DNA of 64,000 nt from the NCBI GenBank assembly GCA_029582265.1, contig CM055819.1:43099048-43163047 (forward strand), in the 5' to 3' direction. Position 1 is the stretch's first letter; every line of letters starts with the position of its first letter. Both the position numbers and the translations under genes were made by a program. This DNA comes from Zoroaster sp. YZ-2022. Taxonomy: Eukaryota > Echinodermata > Asteroidea > Forcipulatida > Zoroasteridae. This document shows positions 1 to 14,963 of this stretch, piece after piece. Under the pieces are notes generated by a model. The model had not been told where the DNA came from. It was given only the letters and a program-made list of their open reading frames with translations, and did not search any database.

Positions 1-230
1 CTAAGGTCATCCTACGGTATAATTTTTTCCTATCTCCACCACGCTTTAGCCCCTCATTATCTTTTGACCCCTTTATAATTTATTCATTTATTCATAATTT
101 ATGCAAATGAGGTCATCCACGGTATAAATGTTTCCTATCTCCCACACGCTTTTTGACCTCATTATTATTCATTTATGCAAATTTATGCAAATTTAGAGGT
201 CAAAGGTCATCTTACGGTATATCAGCCCGC
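1..230. repeat. Degenerate ~100-bp tandem repeat
   Basis: The phrase aaggtcatc-tacggtat recurs near positions 3, 110 and 196, with shared text around it (cctatctcc, acgctttt, atttatgcaaat). This indicates about three diverged copies of a 90-105 bp unit. No coding potential was recognised. Confidence 0.6.
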
Positions 231-892
231 TTAACTACTCCGGTGGTCACCCAGTTCAGCAGATCCAAGACTGGTGATGTAGGCCTGTTGGGCGGAAATG
301 AACCGCCAAATGCACACGACTCTCACCTCCGCTGGGGACAGACAGGACAGACCATGGACAAGACAAAAATGTATAAGGAATTATGATGTAGCCTGTTTTA
401 TTAGTAAATGAATCACTACGCGCAACCTGAATTACCTAGCGCTATTCTAATTTGGTGCAGCCTCATGCTGCGCCCTTGCTCCAACTACATGTAGCCTCCC
501 AGGTACTAGTGTATCCTTCCGGCTTGGATCCCCCTGCTTGTAGACTCCAAGATACGACTGCCTTGACGGACCAGAAAATATTCCAGAGTTCCTCCCTTGG
601 TTTCACACTGTGGTCCTACCCTGTATTCCTGGCTGTTTCTTTCAGTGGCCCACGCTCAATTCGAGGTAGTGCACACTTACTGTAGCCTCCTGTACTGGAG
701 GAAGTACTTGCACGTCCATCTCAGACAAGATCCAACCAGCAACTGACGTTCTCGTGCGCACATTGCATGCCCACAGCATCAAATACTCCACAACCAAATA
801 CTCCACCGCCCTCCGTAGTTCGCCCTTCGCCATGTGCAAGCCATAGCGCGCCCTTCGCCATGTGCAAGCCATAGCTCATTAGCGTTATTATT
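231..892. other. Non-coding stretch with one 27-bp direct repeat
   Basis: No recognisable gene. Short open frames exist on both strands but match no domain I know. The 27-bp phrase starting cgcccttcgccatgtgc occurs at 821-847 and again at 849-875, an adjacent direct duplication. Confidence 0.5.
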
Positions 893-1052
893 AGCTGTTT
901 CGTAGCGAAGCGCAGCGAAACAGCTATTGTTTTTGTTAAAGTTTTTTTTTTTATTAGCTGTTTCGCAGCGAAGCGCAGCGAAACAGCTGTTGTTTTTGTT
1001 AAAGTTTTTTTCTTTTTTTAGCTGTTTCGCAGCGAAGCGCAGCGAAACAGCT
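893..1052. repeat. Three tandem palindromic units (AGCTGTTTCGC / GCGAAACAGCT)
   Basis: Units at 893-925, 956-988 and 1020-1052 each form an inverted repeat with 11-bp arms around a short GCGAAGC-type centre. They are separated by T-rich spacers containing ttttgttaaag. The half-site gcgaaacagct also ends every module of the satellite that follows, so these units look like a remnant or expansion of the satellite edge. Confidence 0.75.
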
Positions 1053-1100
1053 TTAGTTTTTGTTAAAGTTTTTTTTCCTTTTTTTTTTATTTTTCTTTTT

Positions 1101-3628
1101 CAGCGCTTTCCGTACCGGAAGTGCATTGCAATAGCACATGTTTCATTCTGAACGCCATTTTGCAGTGTTCCATAAATGCGATTGCAATGAAACTTAAGGG
1201 GACCAAAGGCAATAGTGCAATAGTGTGCATATTGCAATGACGTCATAATTACGTCATCAGGTGTCAAGTTACACTAAATCAAAGATTAATAATGAAAAAC
1301 ATTAAAAAATTAATAACTCCTGAACCACATACGCTATCAATTTCATCTATGTGGCATATTGTAGGTCGTTACCCACTCCGTATTTCGTGCACAGATATGA
1401 CCCAATTTTGACCTTTAGCTTCCGGTCCAACCGGAAGTTCAAGTTTAAAGAGCTGTACAGCCAATATGATAAAAAATAATGCTATGATTTCTGTGTATGT
1501 AATCATCAGTAGGGTGTACTCTTTTGGATAGTAGGTTTGATGACGTCATCATATGCAAGAGCGCCTCTAGCGACAGGTTTAAAAGACGTTATTTTCAATT
1601 GTACACTTGCCAATGTCACATTACCACAAATGATATGTCATATTCTAGCATAGGAATCAACTTAAATATCAAAACAAATTACGTCATTATGACATCATCA
1701 GGTGTCAAGTTACCCTAAGTTAAAGATTAATATTGAAAAACTATTAAAACATTTATAACTTTTGAACCACAATAGCTATAATTATGATCTTTGAGCCATA
1801 TTGTAGGTCGTTACCAACTTGACAATTCGTGCAAATATGACCTTATTGTGACGTTTGCTTCCGGTCGAAAACAAAAGTTCAATTATAGCAACGTTGTTAG
1901 AGCTCTACAGATACCGTGTGCTGCAGAGAGAAAACAATTACACACGGCTGGCTCCGAGTTTTGCATGAAATAGCGCCCTCTTCTGGTTGAAGATCGAGTT
2001 CTAATGGTGTTCGTCATTGGGAACAGATGAAGGCTAACACCGTCTTTGGTGGTTGCTGCATCCTGCAGAAACACATCTTCCCGGCATTTTATTAGTTCCG
2101 GAAACAAAATCACGGAATAAATGAAATCGACGCTGTGTGAAAACGTTTGTATGTATATGGACATCATGTACACATCGGATCTTCCTGACCTGACGTCACA
2201 TATATTATGCAAATGAAGCTTCCACCATGGGGTGGGATTGCCTCCCCAAATACTTCAAACATTGTTTTAAAATACTTGTACTCAGAAATCAATGATTAAA
2301 TAGACACAGGTGGGTCTCAAAAACAATATTTTATTACAAACGCCTTAAGTACACACACAATAAAGGATGTCAGTCCCCCTTTAAATTTTATATTTAAAAA
2401 TATCATAACTCAGTTACACTTTTGATTTTTACAAAATGTACATCATCAGAAGTAAGTCCTGTTTTGCATGGAATTGCCTTTTTGTTAAAGTGCACATATG
2501 GGAAGATGAAATTTAATTACATACATTTGAAGCAACTTTCTACTTTGACTGTGTGAAGTTATTTCTTTTTCAGAGAAGTATTGTACCCCCCCCCCACCCC
2601 CCAGCTCAATGTTGAGTGATTGCATGTAGTCCCAACTTTGTACGCACAGACCATAGAGGTAGGAATAGACAGCATAAACATACACGCAATCCTCTACAAC
2701 ATTGAGCTGGGGGCGCGGGGGGTACGGTCGACCCGTCAGACCACACTAGGACCGAAGTCCAACTATTGACCGAAGCCAACGGATCGTAATAGGGCCGAAG
2801 CCCAACAAACAAATGCTTCCCACTGCCGGCCGGTGACCTCCGTGGGTGAGCGGATGAGCTGTAATGATTCAGTCGTAGTTAGAATGTCCCGTTTTTATAA
2901 GGCCTGACACAATGACTCTCCAATGCATGCCTTCCTTTATTGTCCTAACAGTCTTACATAAGTCTCACACAAGTCTTCCATTCTCTCAAAGAAAAGACCT
3001 TCAATGTGAAACATCTGTCATTATAGTGGATGCTTGTAAATATTCAAACATTCCCGAGTGCACGATACGAGCGCTTTACGGTGATTGGATGTCACCAGGG
3101 TTACGCGAAAACAAACGGTAAAGGTTGACGGTTTACCATTTTGACAGTAATAAAGATTAAAGATTATCAGACCTTTATTTGAGACGGTTTACCAAATGGT
3201 AAACCGTGTGCATGTTTCTAATGGGGTTGGGGTAAAGTATATGGTAAACCGTTACAAAGGGACCAGCCTAGTTCAGACAAATACTGCTTATGTTAACTCC
3301 CAACGTTCAGCTTTAATTTGACACCAGAATTATTGTTATATATTAATTTTAGTACGGGTGGTTTCGTTCAGCTAAAGGAAAACCACTTTTTTCATGGTTT
3401 ATCAGAGGAATTGCACGAAAAAAGCAGGGTGAAAGATAAGAGATTAAAGTCACCATATACGTCTGGTGTTCATCTGCAGGAGTGCCAACATCATGGCCGG
3501 TGTACATTTACAGTTACTGGGGGGAGGGCGCCGATACAGCAAAAGTGGAAGTTAATGTGATAAAAAATAGCGAAACAGCTGGGTATTCGTTCACGAATAC
3601 AATTGAGCTCTAGTTTATTTTTCTTTTT
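1101..3628. repeat. Satellite module B1 (variant)
   Basis: Longest module (2,528 bp). Near 1,990-2,345 it carries a segment that differs from the matching part of B2-B4, where a shorter gttacaacaattttt-type segment sits. It retains both arms of the ccccagctcaatgttg / caacattgagctgggg inverted repeat around 2,585-2,725 and the palindrome cggtttaccaaatggtaaaccg near 3,184. Confidence 0.85.
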
Positions 3629-5112
3629 CAGCGCTTTCCGTACCGGAAGTGCATTGCAATAACACATGTTTCATTCTGAACGCCTTTTGCAGTGTTCCAT
3701 AAATGCGATTGCAATGAAACTTAAGGGGACCAAAGGCAATAGTGCAATAGTGTGCATATTGCAATGACGTCATAATTACGTCATCAGGTGTCAAGTTACA
3801 CTAAATCAAAGATTAATAATGAAAAACATAAAAAAATTAATAACTCGTGAACCACATATGCTATCAATTTCATCTATGTGGCATATTGTAGGTCGTTAGC
3901 CACTCCGTATTTCGTGCACAGATATGACCCCATTTTTGACATTAGCTTCGGTCCAAACCGGAAGTTCAAGTTTAAAGAGCTCTACAGCCAATATGATAAA
4001 AATAATGCTATGATTTCTGTGTATGTAATCATCAGTAGGATATACTCTTTTGGATAGTAGGTATGATGACGTCATCATATGCAAGAGCGCCATCTAGCGA
4101 CAGGTTTAAAAAGACGTTATTTTCACTTGTACACTTGCCAATGTCACATTACCACAAATGATATGTCATATTGTAGCTTATGAATCAACTTAAATATCAA
4201 AATAGATTACTTCATTATGACATCATCAGGTGTCAAGTTACACTAAATTACAGATTAATATTGAAAAACTATTAAAAAATTTATAACTTTTGAACCACAA
4301 TAGCTATAATTATGATCTTTGAGCCATATTGTAGGTCGTTACCCACTTGACAATTCGTGCAAATATGACCTTATTGTGACGTTTGCTTCCGGTCGAAACC
4401 AGAAGTTCAAATATAGCAATGCAACATGACCTGCGACTTCACTCCCAAACCAAATTTATTCAAAAACATGATGCGCGCGTATACCGCAGGGCAGAAACAT
4501 GTTTTGGTTTAGGTGTGACGTCAGAGGGCACATTGTCTATACTGTCACTGAGAACTACTCGCACATGATGCAAAACATGTTAACCCTCGTGTAGGCAGTG
4601 CACTCATGCCCAACTGGCTCTTTCGACTAAAACTGACAGTCTCCATAATCCCAACTGTACAAATATAAAAGAAGGTACTCTAGAAAGTATGGTATTTTGT
4701 GGAAGTCTGTAACATTGAAGTAATAAACCTACTGGACATTACATTTTAGTTAACCTGCATATGTATTATGCAACTAAACAATTCACCAGTTGTATATATT
4801 TTGCATCCGGTGTTGAATGGTGACATTATAGGGATACAAACAAAACATGCACTGTCACCAGAAGTGAGCAGTGCATGTAAATGATAGTACATGCTTCAAA
4901 ATTTGACATTTATTTGAGCTTTACAAGTAATGCTTATAACTAACAATCTTTGTGTCATCTTGTAGCTAATTATTTGTATCACAATCCATTCAATGATGTC
5001 ATAACATTTCAAAAGTCCTCACGGCTCAAAGTGGAAGTTAATATGATAAAAAATAGCGAAACAGCTGGGTATTCGTTCACGAATACAATTGAGCTCTAGT
5101 TTTTTTCTTTTT
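3629..5112. repeat. Satellite module A1
   Basis: 1,484 bp. After the shared 5' part it carries the A-specific 3' part (about 4,420-5,040), recognised by gcaacatgacctgcgac, atgcgcgcgtataccgcag and aaacatgttaaccctc, then the common module end. Confidence 0.88.
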
Positions 5113-7411
5113 CAGCGCTTTCCGTACCGGAAGTGCATTGCAATAACACATGTTTCATTCTGAACGCCATTTTGCAGTGTTCCATAAATGCGATTGCAAT
5201 GAAACTTAAGGGGACCAAAGGCAATAGTGCAATAGTGTGCATATTGCAATGACGTCATAATTACGTCATCAGGTGTCAAGTTACACTAAATCAAAGATTA
5301 ATAATGAAAAACATTAAAAAATTAATAACTCCTGAACCACATATGCTATCAATTTCATCTATGGGGCATATTGTAGGTCGTTAGCCACGTATTTCGTGCA
5401 CAGATATGACCCCATTTTGACCTTAGCTTCCGGTCCAAACCGGAAGTTCAAGTTTAAAGAGCTCTACAGCCAATATGATAAAAAATAATGCTATGATTTC
5501 AGTGTATGTAATCATCAGTAGGGTGTACTCATTTGGATAGTAGGTGTGATGACGTCATCATATGCAAGAGCGCCCTCTAGCGACAGGTTTAAAAAGACGT
5601 TATTTTCACATGTACACTTGCCAATGTCACATTACCAAAAATGATATGTCATTTTGTAGGTTATGAATCAACTTAAATATCAAAATAAATTACGTCATTA
5701 TGACATCATCAGGTGTCAAGTTACACTAAGTTAAAGATTAATATTGAAAACTATTTAAAATGTATAACTTTTGAACCACAATAGCTATAATTATGATCTT
5801 TGAGCCATATTGTAGGTCGTTACCCACTTGACAATTCGTGCAAGTATGACCTTATTGTGACGTTTGCTTCCGGTCGAAACCAGAAGTTCAAATATAGCAA
5901 TATTGTTAGAGCTCTAAAGATACCGTGTACTGCAGAGAGAAACAATTACACACGGCTGGCTCCGAGTTTTGCATGAAATAGCGCCCTCTTCTGGTTGATC
6001 GTCATTGTATTGGTTACAACAATTTTTGTGTCATGTAATTACACTCAAGCCACCTCCTTTTAATAGTGTTTGTTCTTGTCTTTAAAACCCCTTTCGAATA
6101 CCCATTTAATTGCTAAGTTTCAATAAATCAAGGAGCTATGTTCAACGACTTTGTAATATCTTTCTTGTTGGTTTAGATTTAAATTTTTGATTTAAAATAT
6201 CATAACTCAGTTACACTTTTGATTTTTACAAAATGTACATCATCAGAAGTAAGTCCTGTTTTGCATGGAATTGCCTTTTGTTAAAGTGCACATATGGGAA
6301 GATGAAATTTAATTACATACATTTGAAGCAACTTTCTACTTTGACTGTGTGAAGTTATTTCTTTTTCAGAGAAGTATTGTAATTTCCCCCAGATCAATGT
6401 TGAGTGATTGTATGCAGTCCCACTTTGTACGCACAGACCATAGAGGTAAGAATAGACAGCCTAAACATACACGCAATCCTCTACAACATTGAGCTGGGGG
6501 CGTGGGGGTACGGTCGACCTGTCAGACCACACTAGGACCGAAGTCCAACTATTGACCGAAGCCAACGGATCGTAATAGGGCCGAAGCCCAACAAACAAAT
6601 GCTTCCACTGCCGGCCGGTGACCTCCGTGGGTGAGCGGATGAGCTGTAATGATTCAGTCGTAGTTAGAATGTCCCGTTTTTATAAGGCCTGACACAATGA
6701 CTTCTCCAATGCATGCCTTCCTTTATTGTCCTAACAGTCTTACATAAGTCTCACACAAGTCTTCCATTCTCTCAAAGAAAAGACCTTCAATGTGAAACAT
6801 CTGTCATTATAGTGGATGCTTGTAAATATTCAAACATTCCCGAGTGCACGATACGAGCGCTTTACGGTGATTGGATGTCACCAGGGTTACGCGAAAACAA
6901 ACGGTAAAGGTTGACGGTTTACCATTTTGACAGTAATAAAGATTAAAGATTATCAGACCTTTACTTGAGACGGTTTACCAAATGGTAAACCGTGTGCATG
7001 TTTCTAATGGGGTTGGGGGTAAAGTATATGGTAAACCGTTACAAAAAGGGACCAGCCTAGTTCAGACAAATACTGCTTATGTTAACTCCCAACGTTCAGC
7101 TTTAATTTGACACCAGAATTATTGTTATATATTAATTTTAGTACGGGTGGTTTCGTTCAGCTAAAGGAAAACCACTTTTTCATGGTTTATCAGAGGAATT
7201 GCACGAAAAACAGGGTGAAAGATAAGAGATTAAAGTCACCATATACGTATGGTGTTCATCTGCAGGAGTGCCAACATCATGGCCGGTGTACATTTACAGT
7301 TATTGGGGGAGGCGCCGATACAGCAAAAGTGGAAGTTAATGTGATAAAAAATAGCGAACAGCTGGGTATTCGTTCACGAATACAATTGAGCTCTAGTTTA
7401 TTTTTCTTTTT
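5113..7411. repeat. Satellite module B2
   Basis: 2,299 bp. It has the B-specific 3' part, including atcgtaatagggccgaagccc, cttcggtc repeats and the cggtttaccaaatggtaaaccg palindrome. The left arm of the internal inverted repeat is altered (aatttcccccagatcaatg, near 6,380). Confidence 0.88.
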
Positions 7412-8899
7412 CAGCGCTTTCCGTACCGGAAGTGCATTGCAATAACACATGTTTCATTCTGAACGCCTTTTTGCAGTGTTCCATAAATGCGATTGCAATG
7501 AAACTTAAGGGACCAAAGGCAATAGTGCAATAGTGTGCATATTGCAATGACGTCATAATTACGTCATCAGGTGTCAAGTTACACTAAATCAAAGATTAAT
7601 AATGAAAAACATAAAAAAATTAATAACTCGTGAACCACATATGCTATCAATTTCATCTATGTGGCATATTGTAGGTCGTTAGCCACTCCGTATTTCGTGC
7701 ACAGATATGACCCCATTTGACATTAGCTTCCGGTCCAAACCGGAAGTTCAAGTTTAAAGAGCTCTACAGCCAATATGATAAAAATAATGCTATGATTTCT
7801 GTGTATGTAATCATCAGTAGGATATACTCTTTTGGATAGTAGGTATGATGACGTCATCATATGCAAGAGCGCCATCTAGCGACAGGTTTAAAAAGACGTT
7901 ATTTTCACTTGTACACTTGCCAATGTCACATTACCACAAATGATATGTCATATTGTAGCTTATGAATCAACTTAAATATCAAAATAGATTACTTCATTAT
8001 GACATCATCAGGTGTCAAGTTACACTAAATTACAGATTAATATTGAAAAACTATTAAAAAATTTATAACTTTTGAACCACAATAGCTATAATTATGATCT
8101 TTGAGCCATATTGTAGGTCGTTACCCACTTGACAATTCGTGCAAATATGACCTTATTGTGACGTTTGCTTCCGGTCGAAACCAGAAGTTCAAATATAGCA
8201 ATGCAACATGACCTGCGACTTCACTCCCAAACCAAATTTATTCAAAAACATGATGCGCGCGTATACCGCAGGGCAGAAACATGTTTTGGTTTAGGTGTGA
8301 CGTCAGAGGGCACATTGTCTATACTGTCACTGAGAACTACTCGCACATGATGCAAAACATGTTAACCCTCGTGTAGGCAGTGCACTCTCATGCCCAACTG
8401 GCTCTTTCGACTAAAACTGACAGTCTCCATAATCCCAACTGTACAAATATAAAAAGAAGGTACTCTAGAAAGTATGGTATTTTGTGGAAGTCTGTAACAT
8501 TGAAGTAATAAACCTACTGGACATTACATTTTAGTTAACCTGCATATGTATTATGCAACCAAACAATTCACCAGTTGTATATATTTTGCATCCGGTGTTG
8601 AATGGTGACATTAGGGATACAAACAAAACATGCACTGTCACCAGAAGTGAGCAGTGCATGTAAATGATAGTACATGCTTCAAAATTTGACATTTATTTGA
8701 GCTTTACAAGTAATGCTTATAACTAACAATCTTTGTGTCATCTTGTAGCTAATTATTTGTATCACAATCCATTCAATGATGTCATAACATTTCAAAAGTC
8801 CTCACGGCTCAAAGTGGAAGTTAATATGATAAAAAATAGCGAAACAGCTGGGTATTCGTTCACGAATACAATTGAGCTCTAGTTTTTCTTTTTCTTTTT
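7412..8899. repeat. Satellite module A2
   Basis: 1,488 bp, nearly identical to A1 through both the shared and the A-specific parts. It includes the A-type markers aactcgtgaacc, ggatatactc and gccatctagcg in the first subrepeat. Confidence 0.88.
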
Positions 8900-11156
8900 C
8901 AACGCTTTCCGTACCGGAAGTGCATTGCAATAACACATGTTTCATTCTGAACGCCATTTTGCAGTGTTCCATAAATGCGATTGCAATGAAACTTAAGGGG
9001 ACCAAAGGCAATAGTGCAATAGTGTGCATATTGCAATGACGTCATAATTACGTCATCAGGTGTCAAGTTACACTAAATCAAAGATTAATAATGAAAACAT
9101 TAAAAAATTAATAACTCCTGAACCACATATGCTATCAATTTCATCTATGGGGCATATTGTAGGTCGTTACCCACTCCGTATTTCGTGCACAGATATGACC
9201 CCATTTTGACCTTAGCTTCCGGTCCAAACCGGAAGTTCAAGTTTAAAGAGCTCTACAGCCAATATGATAAAAAATAATGCTATGATTTCAGTGTATGTAA
9301 TCATCAGTAGGGTGTACTCATTTGGATAGTAGGTGTGATGACGTCATCATATGCAAGAGCGCCCTCTAGCGACAGGTTTAAAAAGACGTTATTTTCACAT
9401 GTACACTTGCCAATGTCACATTACCAAAAATGATATGTCATTTTGTAGGTTATGAATCAACTTAAATATCAAAATAAATTACGTCATTATGACATCATCA
9501 GGTGTCAAGTTACACTAAGTTAAAGATTAATATTGAAAAACTATTTAAAAATGTATAACTTTTGAACCACAATAGCTATAATTATGATCTTTGAGCCATA
9601 TTGTAGGTCGTTACCCACTTGACAATTCGTGCAAGTATGACCTTATTGTGACGTTTGCTTCCGGTCGAAACCAGAAGTTCAAATATAGCAATATTGTTAG
9701 AGCTCTAAAGATACCGTGTACTGCAGAGAGAAAACAATTACACACGGCTGGCTCCGAGTTTTGCATGAAATAGCGCCCTCTTCTGGTTGATCGTCATTGT
9801 ATTGGTTACAACAATTTTTGTGTCATGTAATTACACTCAAGCCACCTCCTTTTAATAGTGTTTGTTCTTGTCTTTAAAACCCCTTTCGAATACCCATTTA
9901 ATTGCTAAGTTTCAATAAATCAAGGAGCTATGTTCAACGACTTTGTAATATCTTTCTTGTTGGTTTAGATTTAAATTTTATATTTAAAAATATCATAACT
10001 CAGTTACACTTTTGATTTTTACAAATGTACATCATCAGAAGTAAGTCCTGTTTTGCATGGAATTGCCTTTTTGTTAAAGTGCACATATGGGAAGATGAAA
10101 TTTAATTACATACATTTGAAGCAACTTTCTACTTTGACTTTGAGTGATTGCATGCAGTCCCACTTTGTACGCACAGACCATAGAGGTAGGAATAGACAGC
10201 CTAAACATACACGCAATCCTCTACAACATTGAGCTGGGGGCGCGGGGGGTACGGTCGACCCGTCAGACCACACTAGGACCGAAGTCCAACTATTGACCGA
10301 AGCCAACTGATCGTAATAGGGCCGAAGCCCAACAAACAAATGCTTCCCACTGCCGGCCGGTGACCTCCGTGGGTGAGCGGATGAGCTGTAATGATTCAGT
10401 CGTAGTTAGAATGTCCCGTTTTTATAAGGCCTGACACAATGACTCTCCAATGCATGCCTTCCTTTATTGTCCTAACAGTCTTACATAAGTCTCCACAAGT
10501 CTTCCATTCTCTCAAAGAAAAGACCTTCAATGTGAAACATCTGTCATTATAGTGGATGCTTGTAAATATTCAACATTCCTCGAGTGCACGATACGAGCGC
10601 TTTACGGTGATTGGATGTCACCAGGGTTACGCGAAACAAACGGTAAAGGTTGACGGTTTACCATTTTGACAGTAATAAAGATTAAAGATTATCAGACCTT
10701 TACTTGAGACGGTTTACCAAATGGTAAACCGTGTGCATGTTTCTAATGGGGTTGGGGGTAAAGTATATGGTAAACCGTTACAAAAAGGGACCAGCCTAGT
10801 TCAGACAAATACTGCTTATGTTAACTCCCAACGTTCAGCTTTAATTTGACACCAGAATTATTGTTATATATTAATTTTAGTACGGGTGGTTTCGTTCAGC
10901 TAAAGGAAAACCACTTTTTTCATGGTTTATCAGAGGAATTGCACGAAAAAAACAGGGTGAAAGATAAGAGATTAAAGTCACCATATACGTATGGTGTTCA
11001 TCTGCAGGAGTGCCAACATCATGGCCGGTGTACATTTACAGTTATTGGGGGGAGGGCGCCGATACAGCAAAAGTGGAAGTTAATGTGATAAAAAATAGCG
11101 AAACAGCTGGGTATTCGTTCACGAATACAATTGAGCTCTAGTTTATTTTTCTTTTT
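8900..11156. repeat. Satellite module B3 (with internal deletion)
   Basis: 2,257 bp. Near 10,135 the text runs directly from actttgact to ttgagtgattgcatg, deleting the left arm of the B-type inverted repeat. The same deletion with the same edges recurs in the last module near 16,200. Confidence 0.87.
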
Positions 11157-12648
11157 CAGCGCTTTCCGTACCGGAAGTGCATTGCAATAACACATGTTTC
11201 ATTCTGAACGCCTTTTTGCAGTGTTCCATAAATGCGATTGCAATGAAACTTAAGGGGACCAAAGGCAATAGTGCAATAGTGTGCATATTGCAATGACGTC
11301 ATAATTACGTCATCAGGTGTCAAGTTACACCTAAATCAAAGATTAATAATGAAAACATAAAAATTAATAACTCGTGAACCACATATGCTATCAATTTCAT
11401 CTATGTGGCATATTGTAGGTCGTTAGCCACTCCGTATTTCGCACAGATATGACCCCATTTTGACATTAGCTTCCGGTCCAAACCGGAAGTTCAAGTTTAA
11501 AGAGCCTCTACAGCCAATATGATAAAAAATAATGCTATGATTTCTGTGTATGTAATCATCAGTAGGATATACTCTTTTTGGATAGTAGGTATGATGACGT
11601 CATCATATGCAAGAGCGCCATCTAGCGACAGGTTTAAAAAGACGTTATTTTCACTTGTACACTTGCCAATGTCACATTACCACAAATGATATGTCATATT
11701 GTAGCTTATGAATCAACTTAAATATCAAAATAGATTACTTCATTATGACATCATCAGGTGTCAAGTTACACTAAATTACAGATTAATATTGAAAAACTAT
11801 TAAAAAATTTATAACTTTTGAACCACAATAGCTATAATTATGATCTTTGAGCCATATTGTAGGTCGTTACCCACTTGACAATTCGTGCAAATATGACCTT
11901 ATTGTGACGTTTGCTTCCGGTCGAAACCAGAAGTTCAAATATAGCAATGCAACATGACCTGCGACTTCACTCCCAAACCAAATTTATTCAAAAACATGAT
12001 GCGCGCGTATACCGCAGGGCAGAAACATGTTTTGGTTTAGGGTGTGACGTCAGAGGGCGCATTGTCTATACTGTCACTGAGAACTACTCGCACATGATGC
12101 AAAACATGTTAACCCTCATGTAGGCAGTGCACTCTCATGCCCAACTGGCTCTTTCGACTAAAACTGACAGTCTCCATAATCCCAACTGTACAAATATAAA
12201 AAGAAGGTACTCTAGAAAGTATGGTATTTTGTGGAAGTCTGTAACATTGAAGTAATAAACCTACTGGACATTACATTTTAGTTAACCTGCATATGTATTA
12301 TGCAACTAAACAATTCACCAGTTGTATATATTTTGCATCCGGTGTTGAATGGTGACATTATAGGGATACAAACAAAACATGCACTGTCACCAGAAGTGAG
12401 CAGTGCATGTAAATGATAGTACATGCTTCAAAATTTGACATTTATTTGAGCTTTACAAGTAATGCTTATAACTAACAATCTTTGTGTCATCTTGTAGCTA
12501 ATTATTTGTATCACAATCCATTCAATGATGTCATAACATTTCAAAAGTCCTCACGGCTCAAAGTGGAAGTTAATATGATAAAAAATAGCGAAACAGCTGG
12601 GTATTCGTTCACGAATACAATTGAGCTCTAGTTTTTCTTTTTCTTTTT
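11157..12648. repeat. Satellite module A3
   Basis: 1,492 bp, A-type throughout. Private changes include aagagcctctac near 11,500 and gagggcgcattg near 12,053. Confidence 0.87.
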
Positions 12649-14963
12649 CAGCGCTTTCCGTACCGGAAGTGCATTGCAATAACACATGTTTCATTCTGAA
12701 CGCCATTTTGCAGTGTTCCATAAATGCGATTGCAATGAAACTTAAGGGGACCAAAGGCAATAGTGCAATAGTGTGCATATTGCAATGACGTCATAATTAC
12801 GTCATCAGGTGTCAAGTTACACTAAATCAAAGATTAATAATGAAAAACATTAAAAAATTAATAACTCCTGAACCACATATGCTATCAATTTCATCTATGG
12901 GGCATATTGTAGGTCGTTACCCACTCCGTATTTCGTGCACAGATATGACCCCATTTTGACCTTAGCTTCCGGTCCAAACCGGAAGTTCAAGTTTAAAGAG
13001 CTCTACAGCCAATATGATAAAAAATAATGCTATGATTTCAGTGTATGTAATCATCAGTAGGGTGTACTCATTTGGATAGTAGGTGTGATGACGTCATCAT
13101 ATGCAAGAGCGCCCTCTAGCGACAGGTTTAAAAAGACGTTATTTTCACATGTACACTTGCCAATGTCACATTACCAAAAATGATATGTCATTTTGTAGGT
13201 TATGAATCAACTTAAATATCAAAATAAATTACGTCATTATGACATCATCAGGTGTCAAGTTACACTAAGTTAAAGATTAATATTGAAAAACTATTTAAAA
13301 ATGTATAACTTTTGAACCACAATAGCTATAATTATGATCTTTGAGCCATATTGTAGGTCGTTACCCACTTGACAATTCGTGCAAGTATGACCTTATTGTG
13401 ACGTTTGCTTCCGGTCGAAACCAGAAGTTCAAATATAGCAATATTGTTAGAGCTCTAAAGATACCGTGTACTGCAGAGAGAAAACAATTACACACGGCTG
13501 GCTCCGAGTTTTGCATGAAATAGCGCCCTCTTCTGGTTGATCGTCATTGTATTGGTTACAACAATTTTTGTGTCATGTAATTACACTCAAGCCACCTCCT
13601 TTTAATAGTGTTTGTTCTTGTCTTTAAAACCCCTTTCGAATACCCATTTAATTGCTAAGTTTCAATAAATCAAGGAGCTATGTTCAACGACTTTGTAATA
13701 TCTTTCTTGTTGGTTTAGATTTAAATTTTATATTTAAAAATATCATAACTCAGTTACACTTTTGATTTTTACAAAATGTACATCATCAGAAGTAAGTCCT
13801 GTTTTGCATGGAATTGCCTTTTTGTTAAAGTGCACATATGGGAAGATGAAATTTAATTACATACATTTGAAGCAACTTTCTACTTTGACTGTGTGAAGTT
13901 ATTTCTTTTTCAGAGAAGTATTGTACCCCCCCCCCCCCCAGCTCAATGTTGAGTGATTGTATGCAGTCCCACTTTGTACGCACAGACCATAGAGGTAGGA
14001 ATAGACAGCCTAAACATACACGCAATCCTCTACAACATTGAGCTGGGGGCGCGGGGGGTACGGTCGACCCGTCAGACCACACTAGGACCGAAGTCCAACT
14101 ATTGACCGAAGCCAACGGATCGTAATAGGGCCGAAGCCCAACAAACAAATGCTTCCCACTGCCGGCCGGTGACCTCCGTGGGTGAGCGGATGAGCTGTAA
14201 TGATTCAGTCGTAGTTAGAATGTCCCGTTTTTATAAGGCCTGACACAATGACTCTCCAATGCATGCCTTCCTTTATTGTCCTAACAGTCTTACATAAGTC
14301 TCACACAAGTCTTCCATTCTCTCAAAGAAAAGACCTTCAATGTGAAACATCTGTCATTATAGTGGATGCTTGTAAATATTCAAACATTCCTGAGTGCACG
14401 ATACGAGCGCTTTACGGTGATTGGATGTCACCAGGGTTACGCGAAAACAAACGGTAAAGGTTGACGGTTTACCATTTTGACAGTAATAAAGATTAAAGAT
14501 TATCAGATCTTTACTTGAGACGGTTTACCAAATGGTAAACCGTGTGCATGTTTCTAATGGGGTTGGGGTAAAGTATATGGTAAACCGTTACAAAAGGGAC
14601 CAGCCTAGTTCAGACAAATACTGCTTATGTTAACTCCCAACGTTCAGCTTTAATTTGACACCAGAATTATTGTTATATATTAATTTTAGTACGGGTGGTT
14701 TCGTTCAGCTAAGGAAAACCACTTTTTCATGGTTTATCAGAGGAATTGCACGAAAAAAACAGGGTGAAAGATAAGAGATTAAAGTCACCATATACGTATG
14801 GTGTTCATCTGCAGGAGTGCCAACATCATGGCCGGTGTACATTTACAGTTATTGGGGGGAGGGCGCCGATACAGCAAAAGTGGAAGTTAATGTGATAAAA
14901 AATAGCGAAACAGCTGGGTATTCGTTCACGAATACAATTGAGCTCTAGTTTATTTTTCTTTTT
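12649..14963. repeat. Satellite module B4
   Basis: 2,315 bp, B-type, retaining both arms of the internal inverted repeat with a long poly-C run at about 13,926. It shares cattcctgagtgcacg with the last module, where B1 and B2 read cattcccgag. Confidence 0.87.
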
